From an uncultured Eubacteriales bacterium (lineage in GTDB: Bacteria; Bacillota; Clostridia; Oscillospirales; Oscillospiraceae), in the NCBI GenBank assembly GCA_900547315.1, contig URGI01000048.1, positions 1 to 15,216 on the forward strand: a DNA stretch of 15,216 nucleotides. Direction: 5' to 3'. A program made the translations under genes and the position numbers. Below, in pieces: positions 1 to 6,519 of the stretch (its first letter is position 1; every line of letters starts with the position of its first letter). The notes under the pieces were generated by a model. The model was not told the origin of the DNA. It worked only from the letters and a program-made list of their open reading frames with translations, and ran no database searches.

Positions 1-299
1 CCAAACATGTATACATGTGGCTTACTTCGAAATACATTATACACAGTATCCCACAAAAAGCAAAGCTCTCTTTCGCTAAAAGAATAATTTTGTTAATACT
101 CAACAAAAAGCAACTGCGATTTTTGAGTAAACCAACAAAAAACCAACTTGGCGAACGGAAAAGCCAAAAACTATTTGGCGAAAAACAGAATAAAATAAAC
201 AATAAAACACGCGTTAACCATTGAAAATCCCGTAAAATAGTAACAAAATTGCGAAAACAAAAGTTAAACGACAGATAGCCACAAAAACCAAAAAACAAC

Positions 300-328
300 T
301 TTACAAGAGAAAAAACTCATGATAAACT
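300..328 (+). promoter_or_regulatory. Candidate sigma-A promoter of livJ
   Basis: TTTACA at 300-305 (5 of 6 to TTGACA), a 17-base spacer, then TAAACT at 323-328 (4 of 6 to TATAAT) preceded by an extended -10 TG at 320-321. Transcription would start near 335, about 55 bases before the livJ ATG. A weaker alternative is TTGCGA at 249-254. This was called by eye only. Confidence 0.45.
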
Positions 329-338
329 ACAAACAAAT

Positions 339-355
339 GTAGCGGATACCGCTAC
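339..355. promoter_or_regulatory. Inverted repeat at the presumed livJ transcription start (operator or 5' hairpin)
   Basis: GTAGCGG-ATA-CCGCTAC forms a perfect 7-bp stem with a 3-base loop. It lies just downstream of the proposed -10 box and 35 bases before the livJ start codon. No T tract follows, so it is not an intrinsic terminator. It could be a repressor operator overlapping the start site, or a stabilising hairpin at the 5' end of the mRNA. Confidence 0.5.
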
Positions 356-390
356 GACCCAAACACATCCCAAAAACAGGAGGAACGAAC

Positions 391-1599
391 ATGAAAAAAG
401 CGATATCCATCTTTCTGGCTGTTGTAATGGTTCTGGCGCTTGTTGCCTGCGGCAACTCCGCTGCTCCCAATGCTCCGGCCGCGACGAACAACGGCTCCGA
501 AACTGCGGGCACGGATTCCGATACTATTAAGATCGGCTACGTCTCCGACCTTACCGGCGCGACCGCTCTGTGGGGCACTGCCGGCCAGTACGGCGCAGAG
601 CTTGCAGTCAAGGACATTAACGAAGCCGGCGGCGTTCTCGGCGGCAAGATGCTTGAGCTCGTCCCCATGGACGGCAAGGGCGAAGCGGCTGACTCCGTCT
701 CCGCTTTCAAAAAGCTCGTCGATGAGCATCACATCGTCGCTTCCATCGGCACCAACTTCTCTTCCTGCAACATCCCCATGGCTTCCGTTGCTGACGAGGT
801 AAAGGTTCCCATCATCGGCACCGCTGCCTCCAACGAGCTCGTTACCGTTGACGAGAACGGCAACCTCCACCCCTACTCCTTCCGTATGTGCTTCATAGAC
901 TCCTACCTCGGCACCGTTATCGGTAACTACGCCGTTGACAAGCTCGGCGTCAAGAACGCAGCTCTCTTCACCATAGCCGGCAACACCAACTCCGAGTCCG
1001 TCGGCTCCTTCATCAGAGATGCTATCAACGCCAAGGGCGCGAACATTGTCGCTGATGAGCAGTGCCAGGAAGGCGACGTTGATTTCCGCGCACAGCTGAC
1101 CAACATCAAGGCAAAGAACCCCGACATCATCTTCGTCGTTATGAACGACTATGCAAAGAACGCGACCTTCGCAAAGCAGGCACGTGAGATGGGCATCGAG
1201 TGCACTCTCATGGGTCACGACGGCTGGGACTCCGCTCAGCTCGCCAGCGAGGCACAGGGCGCTCTGGAAGGCTGCCTGTATGTCTCCCGTATCGGCTTCA
1301 ACTCTCCCGATGCTAAGGCTTTCGGTGAGCGCGTTGCCAAGGAATACGGCATCAGCATGGAAGCCGAGTGCCTGTTCGGCTACGACGGAGTCAACTGGAT
1401 CGTTGACGCCATCAACCGCGCCGGTTCCGCCGATCCCACCGCGATCCGCGACGCTCTTGAGCAGACCGAAGTATTCGAAGGCCTGATCGGTACTCTTGTC
1501 ATGGATCCCGCGACCCACAACCCGTCCATGGCATGCGCTCTCTACGAGTGCCACGGCGACTCTTTCGAGTTCAAGGAAATCATCGAGGCTCAGAAATAA
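391..1599 (+). CDS. livJ: Branched-chain amino acid ABC transporter substrate-binding lipoprotein
   Basis: This is the extracellular receptor of the LIV/HAAT-type importer encoded downstream; it captures the ligand and delivers it to the LivHM channel. The 402-residue protein starts with a Lys-Lys signal and a hydrophobic stretch, ending in the lipobox Leu-Val-Ala-Cys with Cys20 as the lipidated residue. A low-complexity Ala/Asn/Thr linker follows, then a type I periplasmic-binding fold (Peripla_BP_6) from about residue 47: the IGYVSDLTG start, the AVKDINEAGG helix and the GTAASN segment are typical. Start choice is supported by AGGAGGAA at 378-385. Codon use is strongly biased (AAC, GGC, TCC, CTC), as in highly expressed genes. 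The true ligand cannot be read from sequence; leucine/isoleucine/valine is the family default, but homologues bind other amino acids, amides or aromatic acids. Confidence 0.93.
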   Translation: MKKAISIFLAVVMVLALVACGNSAAPNAPAATNNGSETAGTDSDTIKIGYVSDLTGATALWGTAGQYGAELAVKDINEAGGVLGGKMLELVPMDGKGEAADSVSAFKKLVDEHHIVASIGTNFSSCNIPMASVADEVKVPIIGTAASNELVTVDENGNLHPYSFRMCFIDSYLGTVIGNYAVDKLGVKNAALFTIAGNTNSESVGSFIRDAINAKGANIVADEQCQEGDVDFRAQLTNIKAKNPDIIFVVMNDYAKNATFAKQAREMGIECTLMGHDGWDSAQLASEAQGALEGCLYVSRIGFNSPDAKAFGERVAKEYGISMEAECLFGYDGVNWIVDAINRAGSADPTAIRDALEQTEVFEGLIGTLVMDPATHNPSMACALYECHGDSFEFKEIIEAQK

Positions 1600-1608
1600 A
1601 AACTTACA

Positions 1609-1640
1609 AGTGGGGAGGGGATATCTCCTCCCCGCTTCTT
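1609..1640 (+). terminator. Hairpin with weak T tract between livJ and livH (partial terminator)
   Basis: GGGGAGG at 1612-1618 pairs with CCTCCCC at 1627-1633, extended inward by G-U and G-C pairs around an ATAT loop and outward by G-U, G-C and A-T pairs. The following bases TTCTTTAT are only moderately T-rich. It lies 10 bases after the livJ stop. In receptor-first ABC operons such a structure commonly lets only part of transcription continue, giving an excess of the binding protein over the permease. Confidence 0.7.
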
Positions 1641-1644
1641 TATA

Positions 1645-1669
1645 AAAGGGGCATGGAAATGCCGCCTTT
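1645..1669 (+). promoter_or_regulatory. Second intergenic hairpin, livJ-livH
   Basis: AAAGG-GGCAT, a GGAA loop, then ATGCC-G-CCTTT gives a 10-bp stem with one bulged G (1664). No T run follows, so it is not a terminator itself. It stands 5-10 bases after the first hairpin and may protect the livJ mRNA 3' end after processing, or shape the livH leader. Confidence 0.45.
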
Positions 1670-1713
1670 GCCGTTAACAAACTCAACTTAGATATAGTAG
1701 TAGGAGAAAAAAC

Positions 1714-2586
1714 ATGTTTTTGCAGCAGTTAGTAACAGGTATATCGATCGGCGGCATTTATGCGCTGCTTGCAACAGGATACTCTTTGATCTACAGCTTG
1801 CTTGACTTCTCCAACTGGGCTCATGGTGAATTTGCCATGGTGGGCGCGTATGTTGCAATAGTGTTCTCCACTTTTGTCGGCCTGCCGTTCCTGCCGGCTG
1901 CAATTATGGGTATAGTGGGAGGCGCACTGATAAGCTATGCCAGTGAAAAAGTGACATACCGCCGGATCCGCCGCAACGGAGCGCCTAACATGTTCCTCAT
2001 GATCGCGGCGATGGGCCTTTCAAATATGTTCCAGCAGGCATCCATACTCATTTTCTCAGGTCAGTACAGATCCTATGCCTTCAGACTTCCCGTGTCCACG
2101 ATAAACGTGGGCGGCGCTTACATCGGCGTCCTCGACCTTATCAGCCTTGCAATCACCGCAGTTGTTCTGGTCATTCTTATTTATCTCATCAACAAAACTC
2201 AGTTTGGTCTCAACGTCCGTGCAATCGCATGCAACGCATACTCCGCAAAGGTACTCGGCGTGAAGGTCGACCGCTGCATCGCACTGGTCTTCCTGCTTGC
2301 CGGTGCGCTCGCCGGTGTAGGCGGCGTACTGTACGGCATGAAATATAACGTCTTCCCGCAGATGGGCAATGTCGGCCTCAAGGCGTTTATAGCCTCCGTC
2401 ATAGGCGGTCTGGGCAGCGTCCCGGGTGCTATTGTCGGTGCAATAGTCCTCGGCATCCTGGAAACGCTGGTTTCCGGATACATAAGCTCCAGCCTGCGCG
2501 ACCTGTTCTCGTTCACACTGCTTATCGTCCTGCTTCTGGTCAAGCCGAGCGGCCTGTTCGGTGTTGACGTGCAGGATAAAGCCTGA
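1714..2586 (+). CDS. livH: Branched-chain amino acid ABC transporter permease LivH
   Basis: One of the two membrane-spanning subunits that form the translocation channel in the cytoplasmic membrane. The 290-residue protein opens with the characteristic LivH N-terminus (GISIGGIYALLATGYSLIY) followed by the FSNWAHGEF segment at the end of the first helix region, and has about eight hydrophobic spans. Near the C-terminus (about residues 230-245) is the ATPase-coupling loop GGLGSVPGAIVG, the family's equivalent of the EAA motif. Length fits the family (about 290). AGGAG at 1702-1706 supports the ATG. It lies 114 bases after livJ, behind two hairpins, and 14 bases before livM. LivH can be told from LivM by the N-terminus and shorter length. 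Confidence 0.93.
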   Translation: MFLQQLVTGISIGGIYALLATGYSLIYSLLDFSNWAHGEFAMVGAYVAIVFSTFVGLPFLPAAIMGIVGGALISYASEKVTYRRIRRNGAPNMFLMIAAMGLSNMFQQASILIFSGQYRSYAFRLPVSTINVGGAYIGVLDLISLAITAVVLVILIYLINKTQFGLNVRAIACNAYSAKVLGVKVDRCIALVFLLAGALAGVGGVLYGMKYNVFPQMGNVGLKAFIASVIGGLGSVPGAIVGAIVLGILETLVSGYISSSLRDLFSFTLLIVLLLVKPSGLFGVDVQDKA

Positions 2587-2600
2587 GATGGGAGGACAAC

Positions 2601-3593
2601 ATGCTTACATTATTTAATGATATAAACACCGCGTTCTGCAACGCACTGGGCATCAGCAGCTATCTTCAGGGCGTTGTGATAATGGTCTGCATCAACATCA
2701 TCGCCGTTCTCGGTATGTCGGTGCTGACGGGCTTCACAAGACTGTTCTCCTTTGGCAACGCAGGCTTTATGTCGATAGGCGCGTATACCGCGGCTATCCT
2801 CACCGTTCAGTTCAAGGTGAATTTCCTTATCGCGATCATACTTGGCGCGTTGTTTGCGGGGCTTGTAGCGTTTCTGCTCGGCTCCATCACGCTGAGACTC
2901 AAGGGCGACTACTTCCTGATCACCTGTCTCGGCTTCGGCGAGTGCGTGCGCGTCCTGTTCAACTATACGAAGAACATCACCGGCGGCTCGGCGGGATATC
3001 CCGGGATCCCCAACTACTCCAATATGCTGTTCTGCGTGGTCTGCGTTGTGCTCGCGTTCTTCATCGCGTGGAGACTCATCCACTCCAAGTACGGACGCAA
3101 CCTGACCTCCATCCGCGAAAACGAGCTGGCAGCGGAAGCGGTCGGTGTCAATGCATACCGCTTCAAGAGAATGTCCTTCACCTTCTCCGCAATTTATGCG
3201 GGCTGGGCGGGCGCGCTCTACGGCGGCTACCTGATGTACATCGTCCCTGCAAGCTTCAACCTCGCCAAGAGCTGTGAGCTTATCACGACCACCGTTATCG
3301 GCGGCCTCGGCTCGCTGACCGGCTCCGTGCTCGGCGCAATAATCGTCACGATCCTGCCCGAGATATTCAGAGCCATGTCCAACTACCGTATGCTCATATA
3401 CAGCATCGCGGTCGTGCTGATCATCATGTTCAAGCCCAGCGGACTTTACGGCTACAAGGAATTTTCATTCAAGCGCATGTGCAAAACTCTCAAGCGCTGG
3501 GGCATTGCGATCGGCAAGTTCTTTGCTAAACTGTTCTCCGGCAAGAAGCAGCCCAAGACGGCGAAAGCCGGAAAGGAGGAGAAAAGCAAGTGA
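2601..3593 (+). CDS. livM: Branched-chain amino acid ABC transporter permease LivM
   Basis: This is the second channel subunit, paired with LivH. Its 330 residues contain multiple membrane spans, the typical LivM segment FSFGNAGFMSIGAYTAAIL near residues 45-65, the GDYFLITCLGFGE motif around residue 100-115, and the coupling loop GGLGSLTGSVLG near 235-246. After the last helix comes an unusual tail of about 40 residues in which about one third are Lys or Arg, presumably cytoplasmic. GGAGG at 2591-2595 sits 5 bases before the ATG. The stop overlaps the start of livG by 4 bases (GTGA), which indicates translational coupling. Confidence 0.92.
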   Translation: MLTLFNDINTAFCNALGISSYLQGVVIMVCINIIAVLGMSVLTGFTRLFSFGNAGFMSIGAYTAAILTVQFKVNFLIAIILGALFAGLVAFLLGSITLRLKGDYFLITCLGFGECVRVLFNYTKNITGGSAGYPGIPNYSNMLFCVVCVVLAFFIAWRLIHSKYGRNLTSIRENELAAEAVGVNAYRFKRMSFTFSAIYAGWAGALYGGYLMYIVPASFNLAKSCELITTTVIGGLGSLTGSVLGAIIVTILPEIFRAMSNYRMLIYSIAVVLIIMFKPSGLYGYKEFSFKRMCKTLKRWGIAIGKFFAKLFSGKKQPKTAKAGKEEKSK

Positions 3594-4369
3594 GCACTGA
3601 GAAAACTCCTGTCCTTGAAATGCATAATGTTGAGAAGCATTTCGGCGGCGTCCGCGCGATAGACAACTTCAGCCTCAAGCTCGAACCCGGCCAGATCCAC
3701 GGCCTAATCGGCCCGAACGGCGCGGGCAAGACCACAATATTCAACAATATCACCGGCATCTACGCGCCCAGCGCGGGCAAGATAATCTTCGACGGTCAGG
3801 ACATCACCGGTATGCCCCCGTATAAGGTAGCGCAGCTCGGCATAGGCCGTACTTTCCAGAATATCAGGCTTTTTTCCAACCTGTCCGTTATGGACAACGT
3901 CATAATCGCCAGCAATCTTGATGCGACGTATAATATGCCGCAGGCGATTTTTATGACCAAGAAGTACAAAGAGCGCGAAAAGTTCCTGAAGGAAAAGGCG
4001 ATGGCGCTCCTTGAGGACGTCGGACTTCAGGATAAGGTGAACGAGAAGGCAAGCTCTCTTCCGTACGGCCATCAGCGCAAGCTTGAGATCGCGCGTGCAA
4101 TGGCGCTTGACCCGAAGCTGCTGCTCCTCGACGAGCCGGCGGCGGGCATGAACACCGAGGAATCGCTCGATCTGGTGGACTTTGTCCGCGAGATCAGAGA
4201 GAAGTACGACATCACCATTCTTATGATCGAGCATCATATGGACGTCGTCTCCAACCTCTGCGATTACTGCACCGTTCTCAACTTCGGCAAGACTATCGCT
4301 GTCGGCACTGCGGCTGAGGTCAAGAGCAATCCCGACGTCATCAAAGCTTATCTGGGAGGTATGGACTGA
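3590..4369 (+). CDS. livG: Branched-chain amino acid ABC transporter ATP-binding protein LivG
   Basis: One of two ATPases that power the importer at the inner face of the membrane. In the 259 residues I see Walker A GPNGAGKTT (41-49), a Q-loop TFQN (88-91), the LivG-type signature SLPYGHQRKLEIARA (156-170) replacing the canonical LSGGQ, Walker B LLLLDEPAAG (177-186) and the H-loop IEHHMD (213-218). The C-terminal IKAYLG is typical of LivG/LivF. It begins with GTG; AAGGAGG at 3573-3579 lies 10 bases upstream, and the next in-frame ATG (3620) would cut off the first beta strand. It overlaps livM by 4 bases and livF by 1 base. Confidence 0.94.
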   Translation: MSTEKTPVLEMHNVEKHFGGVRAIDNFSLKLEPGQIHGLIGPNGAGKTTIFNNITGIYAPSAGKIIFDGQDITGMPPYKVAQLGIGRTFQNIRLFSNLSVMDNVIIASNLDATYNMPQAIFMTKKYKEREKFLKEKAMALLEDVGLQDKVNEKASSLPYGHQRKLEIARAMALDPKLLLLDEPAAGMNTEESLDLVDFVREIREKYDITILMIEHHMDVVSNLCDYCTVLNFGKTIAVGTAAEVKSNPDVIKAYLGGMD

Positions 4370-5079
4370 TGGCTGCAATACTGAAAGTCGATAATTTGTC
4401 CGCGGCATACGGCGGCATCCAGGCGCTGCGCGGAGTTTCGCTTGAGGTTCAGGAGGGCGAGATCGTCTCTGTCCTCGGTGCAAACGGCGCCGGCAAATCC
4501 ACTCTGCTCAAGTGCATCTCGTCCGTCATGAAGACCACCGGCGGAACGGTCGAATTCATGGGAAAACCCGCATCTAAGAAGCCCTATGAGGTCGTCGAGG
4601 CGGGGCTTGTGCAGGTCCCTGAAGCAAGACAGATCTTTGCGAAGCTCACCGTGTATGAAAATCTCCGCATAGGAAGCAATTTCAGAAAAGATCAGAGCGG
4701 CATCAAGGAAGATATTGAGCGCGTGTACAGCATTTTCCCCAGATTGAAGGAGCGCGAAAAGCAGTATGGCGGCCTTCTCTCCGGCGGTGAGCAGCAGATG
4801 CTTGCTATCGGCAGAGGCATGATGGCACGCCCGAAGCTGATGATGTTTGACGAGCCGTCCCTCGGCCTTGCACCGGTCATAGTGCAGCAGGTGTTTGAAG
4901 TCATAAAGGAACTCAACAAAGAGGGGCTTTCGATAATGCTTATAGAGCAGAACGCTCAGAAAGCGCTCAGCATCAGCGACCATGCGTACATCATGCAGAC
5001 CGGCAGAGTCGTTATGCACGGCACCGGAAAGGAGCTTCTGGCAGACGAGAATATGGTCTCCGCGTATCTGGGCGAATAA
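4369..5079 (+). CDS. livF: Branched-chain amino acid ABC transporter ATP-binding protein LivF
   Basis: The second ATPase of the importer, pairing with LivG. Its 236 residues show Walker A GANGAGKST (37-45), a LivF-type VQVPEAR segment (81-87), ABC signature LSGGEQQML (137-145), Walker B LMMFDEPSLGLAP (157-169), and an IEQN segment (192-195) in place of the usual H-loop His, which is normal for LivF. Length matches the family (about 235). The start codon overlaps the livG stop by one base (TGATG), with GGGAGG at 4354-4359 inside livG as ribosome binding site. It is the last gene of the operon; a strong terminator follows 25 bases later. Confidence 0.94.
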   Translation: MAAILKVDNLSAAYGGIQALRGVSLEVQEGEIVSVLGANGAGKSTLLKCISSVMKTTGGTVEFMGKPASKKPYEVVEAGLVQVPEARQIFAKLTVYENLRIGSNFRKDQSGIKEDIERVYSIFPRLKEREKQYGGLLSGGEQQMLAIGRGMMARPKLMMFDEPSLGLAPVIVQQVFEVIKELNKEGLSIMLIEQNAQKALSISDHAYIMQTGRVVMHGTGKELLADENMVSAYLGE

Positions 5080-5103
5080 GCCTGGTCCGAGAAAGAAATA
5101 AAC

Positions 5104-5136
5104 AAAAACCCCTCCGGTATAGCCGGAGGGGTTTTA
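5104..5136. terminator. Bidirectional rho-independent terminator (livF / lplA)
   Basis: CCCCTCCGG at 5109-5117 pairs with CCGGAGGGG at 5123-5131 around a 5-base loop (TATAG). An A run lies on the left and TTTT on the right, extending the stem to about 13 bp. It serves livF on the + strand and the convergent lplA, whose stop is at 5151, on the - strand. Confidence 0.92.
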
Positions 5137-5150
5137 CTGTCATATAGGAT

Positions 5151-6134
5151 TCAGCTGAACATCAGATCAAGTATATTTTCGGCGGTGATCGCGCCGAAAA
5201 TGTTCGTCAGATCCAGCGTTGACAGGGCGCGAGCCACGCTGTCTCGCTCGAAGAAGCAGCCTGTCAGCGCCGTCGCTGCGGGCGAAACATCCTCAAGAGC
5301 CATGAAATCGCCCTCAAACGCGATGTCGCTTATCTTTCCGTTCTGCACGTCCGCCATTATACACAGGCTGCCGCCGGGGAAGCGGCGGCTGTTTTTATAT
5401 TCGAACTTTTTGGTCCGTCCCCATGTCCAGTCCCACGAACGGTATTTTTCGTCCGCGATCCTGGCTGCCTCGGCCAGCTCTTCGCCGGACAGCTGCTCGT
5501 GCACGAGCCCATCCGCGGACAGCGCGGCGAGCAGCCTTGCGCGGAACTCAGTCCTGTCCATGTCCGCAGGCAGAAACTCTCGGATATTGCCGACACGGCT
5601 TTTCACAGACTTGACGCTCTTGGAGCTGAACTTGTCCGCGTTTACATTGAGCGCCTCACTTATGACCTGCGGGTCGGAGTCAAAAAGCAGCGTGCCGTGA
5701 TGCAGTATCCTGTCGCCGCAGAGGCGCTGCGCGACGCCGGATACCTTGCGGCCGTTGACCAGAATGTCGTTACGGCCGGACTTTTCGGCGCGGACGCCCA
5801 TGGTGGACAGCGCGCGGCACACCGGTTCGGTGAAACGTTCTATGGATATTTCGCTGCCGTTTCCAGCGTCGGATATGAATGAATAATTCAGGTTGCCCAT
5901 GTCGTGATATACCGCGCCGCCGCCGGTCATCCTGCGCACGACCGTGACGCCGTGCTGCCGCACGTATTCCGTGTTGACCTCAGCCCATGCGTTCTGGTTG
6001 CAGCCTATGACAACGGTGTTGTTGTTCTGCCAGAGAATGAGCCAGTCGCCGTCTCGCTTGTTTTCGAGAACATATTGTTCAAAGGCTAAATTGTAGCATG
6101 GATCGGTGCTGCCGGTTTCAAGGTAGTGCATCAT
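5151..6134 (-). CDS. lplA: Lipoate-protein ligase A
   Basis: Activates free lipoate with ATP to lipoyl-AMP and transfers it to a lysine of lipoyl domains (or may act as an octanoate/lipoate transferase). The 327-residue product shows the BPL/LplA catalytic fold with RRMTGGGAVYHD (67-78), the invariant lysine in NGRKVSG (Lys130), and the C-terminal accessory domain from about residue 245. Both domains are present, which favours an ATP-using ligase over LipB/LipM. Two ATGs stand side by side (6134 and 6131); GGAGG (6140-6144 region) fits both. The open frame runs 46 codons further up, but that part crosses the leader and lacks a ribosome binding site. It is divergent from the dehydrogenase operon, whose E2 and E3 lipoyl domains are obvious substrates. 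Confidence 0.92.
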   Translation of the reverse strand: MMHYLETGSTDPCYNLAFEQYVLENKRDGDWLILWQNNNTVVIGCNQNAWAEVNTEYVRQHGVTVVRRMTGGGAVYHDMGNLNYSFISDAGNGSEISIERFTEPVCRALSTMGVRAEKSGRNDILVNGRKVSGVAQRLCGDRILHHGTLLFDSDPQVISEALNVNADKFSSKSVKSVKSRVGNIREFLPADMDRTEFRARLLAALSADGLVHEQLSGEELAEAARIADEKYRSWDWTWGRTKKFEYKNSRRFPGGSLCIMADVQNGKISDIAFEGDFMALEDVSPAATALTGCFFERDSVARALSTLDLTNIFGAITAENILDLMFS

Positions 6135-6237
6135 GTGTCCCTCCGTGCGGCCTGAAGAAAGAGCGAAATTTGCTGCAGGCCACGCTGAAAATTGTGGATT
6201 TTCGGGCAAACGGCGGCGCTGCGGGAGCCGATTTTGC
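6135..6237 (-). promoter_or_regulatory. lplA 5' untranslated leader with two inverted repeats
   Basis: The proposed promoter puts about 100 untranslated bases before lplA. The leader contains GAAAAT/ATTTTC (6187-6192 and 6198-6203, 5-base spacer) and GGCCTG/CAGGCC (6149-6154 and 6176-6181, with a smaller AGC/GCT pair inside). The second repeat ends just upstream of the GGAGG ribosome binding site. It matches no riboswitch I recognise; small hairpins of this kind may be incidental. Confidence 0.35.
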
Positions 6238-6243
6238 ATGAAT

Positions 6244-6272
6244 AATATAGCATCCACTCGATTTGCTGTCAA
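6244..6272 (-). promoter_or_regulatory. Near-consensus sigma-A promoter of lplA
   Basis: On the - strand, TTGACA (6272-6267) is a perfect -35 box, followed by exactly 17 bases and TATATT (6249-6244), 5 of 6 to the -10 consensus. Transcription would start near 6237, giving a leader of about 100 bases before lplA. Confidence 0.75.
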
Positions 6273-6393
6273 TCTTGAAGTGGAATTATGTTGGTTTATT
6301 CGTGAAAACTTTTGAAAGCACAGATCGTGCTATGTCAATATGCACATAAAACAACTAAAATATTTGTGGATAGTGCCATTTCTATCACGGATA

Positions 6394-6416
6394 TCACAAA
6401 ATATGTTGTTTTGTGA
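6394..6416. promoter_or_regulatory. Candidate operator: 8-bp inverted repeat TCACAAAA-N7-TTTTGTGA
   Basis: A perfect 8-bp inverted repeat (6394-6401 and 6409-6416) with a 7-base spacer overlaps the proposed -35 box of the dehydrogenase operon. Geometry and position suit a dimeric transcription factor. The half-site resembles Rex/CRP-type TTGTGA, but in inverted orientation relative to the usual Rex site, so the regulator is not assigned. Confidence 0.45.
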
Positions 6417-6434
6417 CTGAATCGATGATATTAT
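6406..6434 (+). promoter_or_regulatory. Candidate promoter of the E1-E2-E3 operon
   Basis: TTGTTT at 6406-6411 (3 of 6 to consensus), a 17-base spacer, then TATTAT at 6429-6434 (5 of 6) preceded by an extended -10 TG (6426-6427). The start would be near 6441, about 80 bases before the E1 alpha gene. The weak -35 with a good extended -10 suggests regulation by an activator or repressor. Confidence 0.5.
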
Positions 6435-6446
6435 TTATGCGTAAAT

Positions 6447-6466
6447 GTGGTTTTATATTCAACCAC
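6447..6466. promoter_or_regulatory. Inverted repeat in the dehydrogenase operon leader
   Basis: GTGGTT (6447-6452) and AACCAC (6461-6466) with an 8-base AT-rich spacer lie just downstream of the proposed transcription start. It could be an operator or a small leader hairpin; no T tract follows. Confidence 0.35.
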
Positions 6467-6519
6467 CAACGGCTTTGTCATTTCAAATATCTAAATTCAG
6501 CCTTCAGGAGGAAAACTAA

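Larger units (their letters stand above)
1..390. other. AT-rich, gene-free leader region upstream of livJ
   Basis: No credible gene lies here; the one long reading frame (15-224) is low-complexity Lys/Asn-rich and lacks a ribosome binding site. The + strand is strikingly rich in A runs from about 60 to 335. It holds a 14-bp perfect palindrome ACATGTATACATGT at 5-18, a group of TTGGC/GCCAA half-sites at 148-179, a candidate promoter at 300-328 and a 7-bp stem inverted repeat at 339-355. The region is best read as the regulatory and 5' untranslated region of livJ. What lies further upstream is outside the window. Confidence 0.7.
6135..6519. other. Divergent intergenic regulatory region, lplA / dehydrogenase operon
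   Basis: No gene is seen in this 385-base gap. The left third is the lplA leader and promoter (- strand). From about 6300 the DNA is AT-rich and carries a candidate + strand promoter (6406-6434), inverted repeats at 6394-6416 and 6447-6466, and a minor AGCAC/GTGCT pair at 6317-6331. No sigma-54 -24/-12 element (TGGCAC-N5-TTGC) is visible, although acetoin operons of Bacillus use one. Confidence 0.7.

Noticed and set aside
86..100. Possible CodY box (AATTTTGTTAATACT)
   Set aside because: Four mismatches to AATTTTCWGAAAATT in AT-rich DNA is no better than chance, though CodY control of a branched-chain importer would be plausible.
15..224. 69-residue + strand frame in the leader
   Set aside because: Lys/Asn-rich low-complexity product from A-rich DNA, without a ribosome binding site.
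352..1686. 444-residue open frame on the - strand opposite livJ
   Set aside because: It is a mirror of livJ's strongly biased codons; livJ has a clear fold, signal and ribosome binding site, and the antisense product has no recognisable domain.
6135..6272. 46-codon N-terminal extension of LplA
   Set aside because: It runs through the leader and over the -10/-35 promoter elements, has no ribosome binding site, and LplA homologues begin at the MHYLETG segment.
6363..6400. Rex-type operator (TTTGTGGATA ... TATCACAAA)
   Set aside because: Arms do not match exactly and the spacing is far from the usual Rex site.
6300..6519. Sigma-54 promoter as in Bacillus acetoin operons
   Set aside because: No TGGCAC-N5-TTGC element found; TGGCA at 6521 lies inside the gene and lacks the -12 half.
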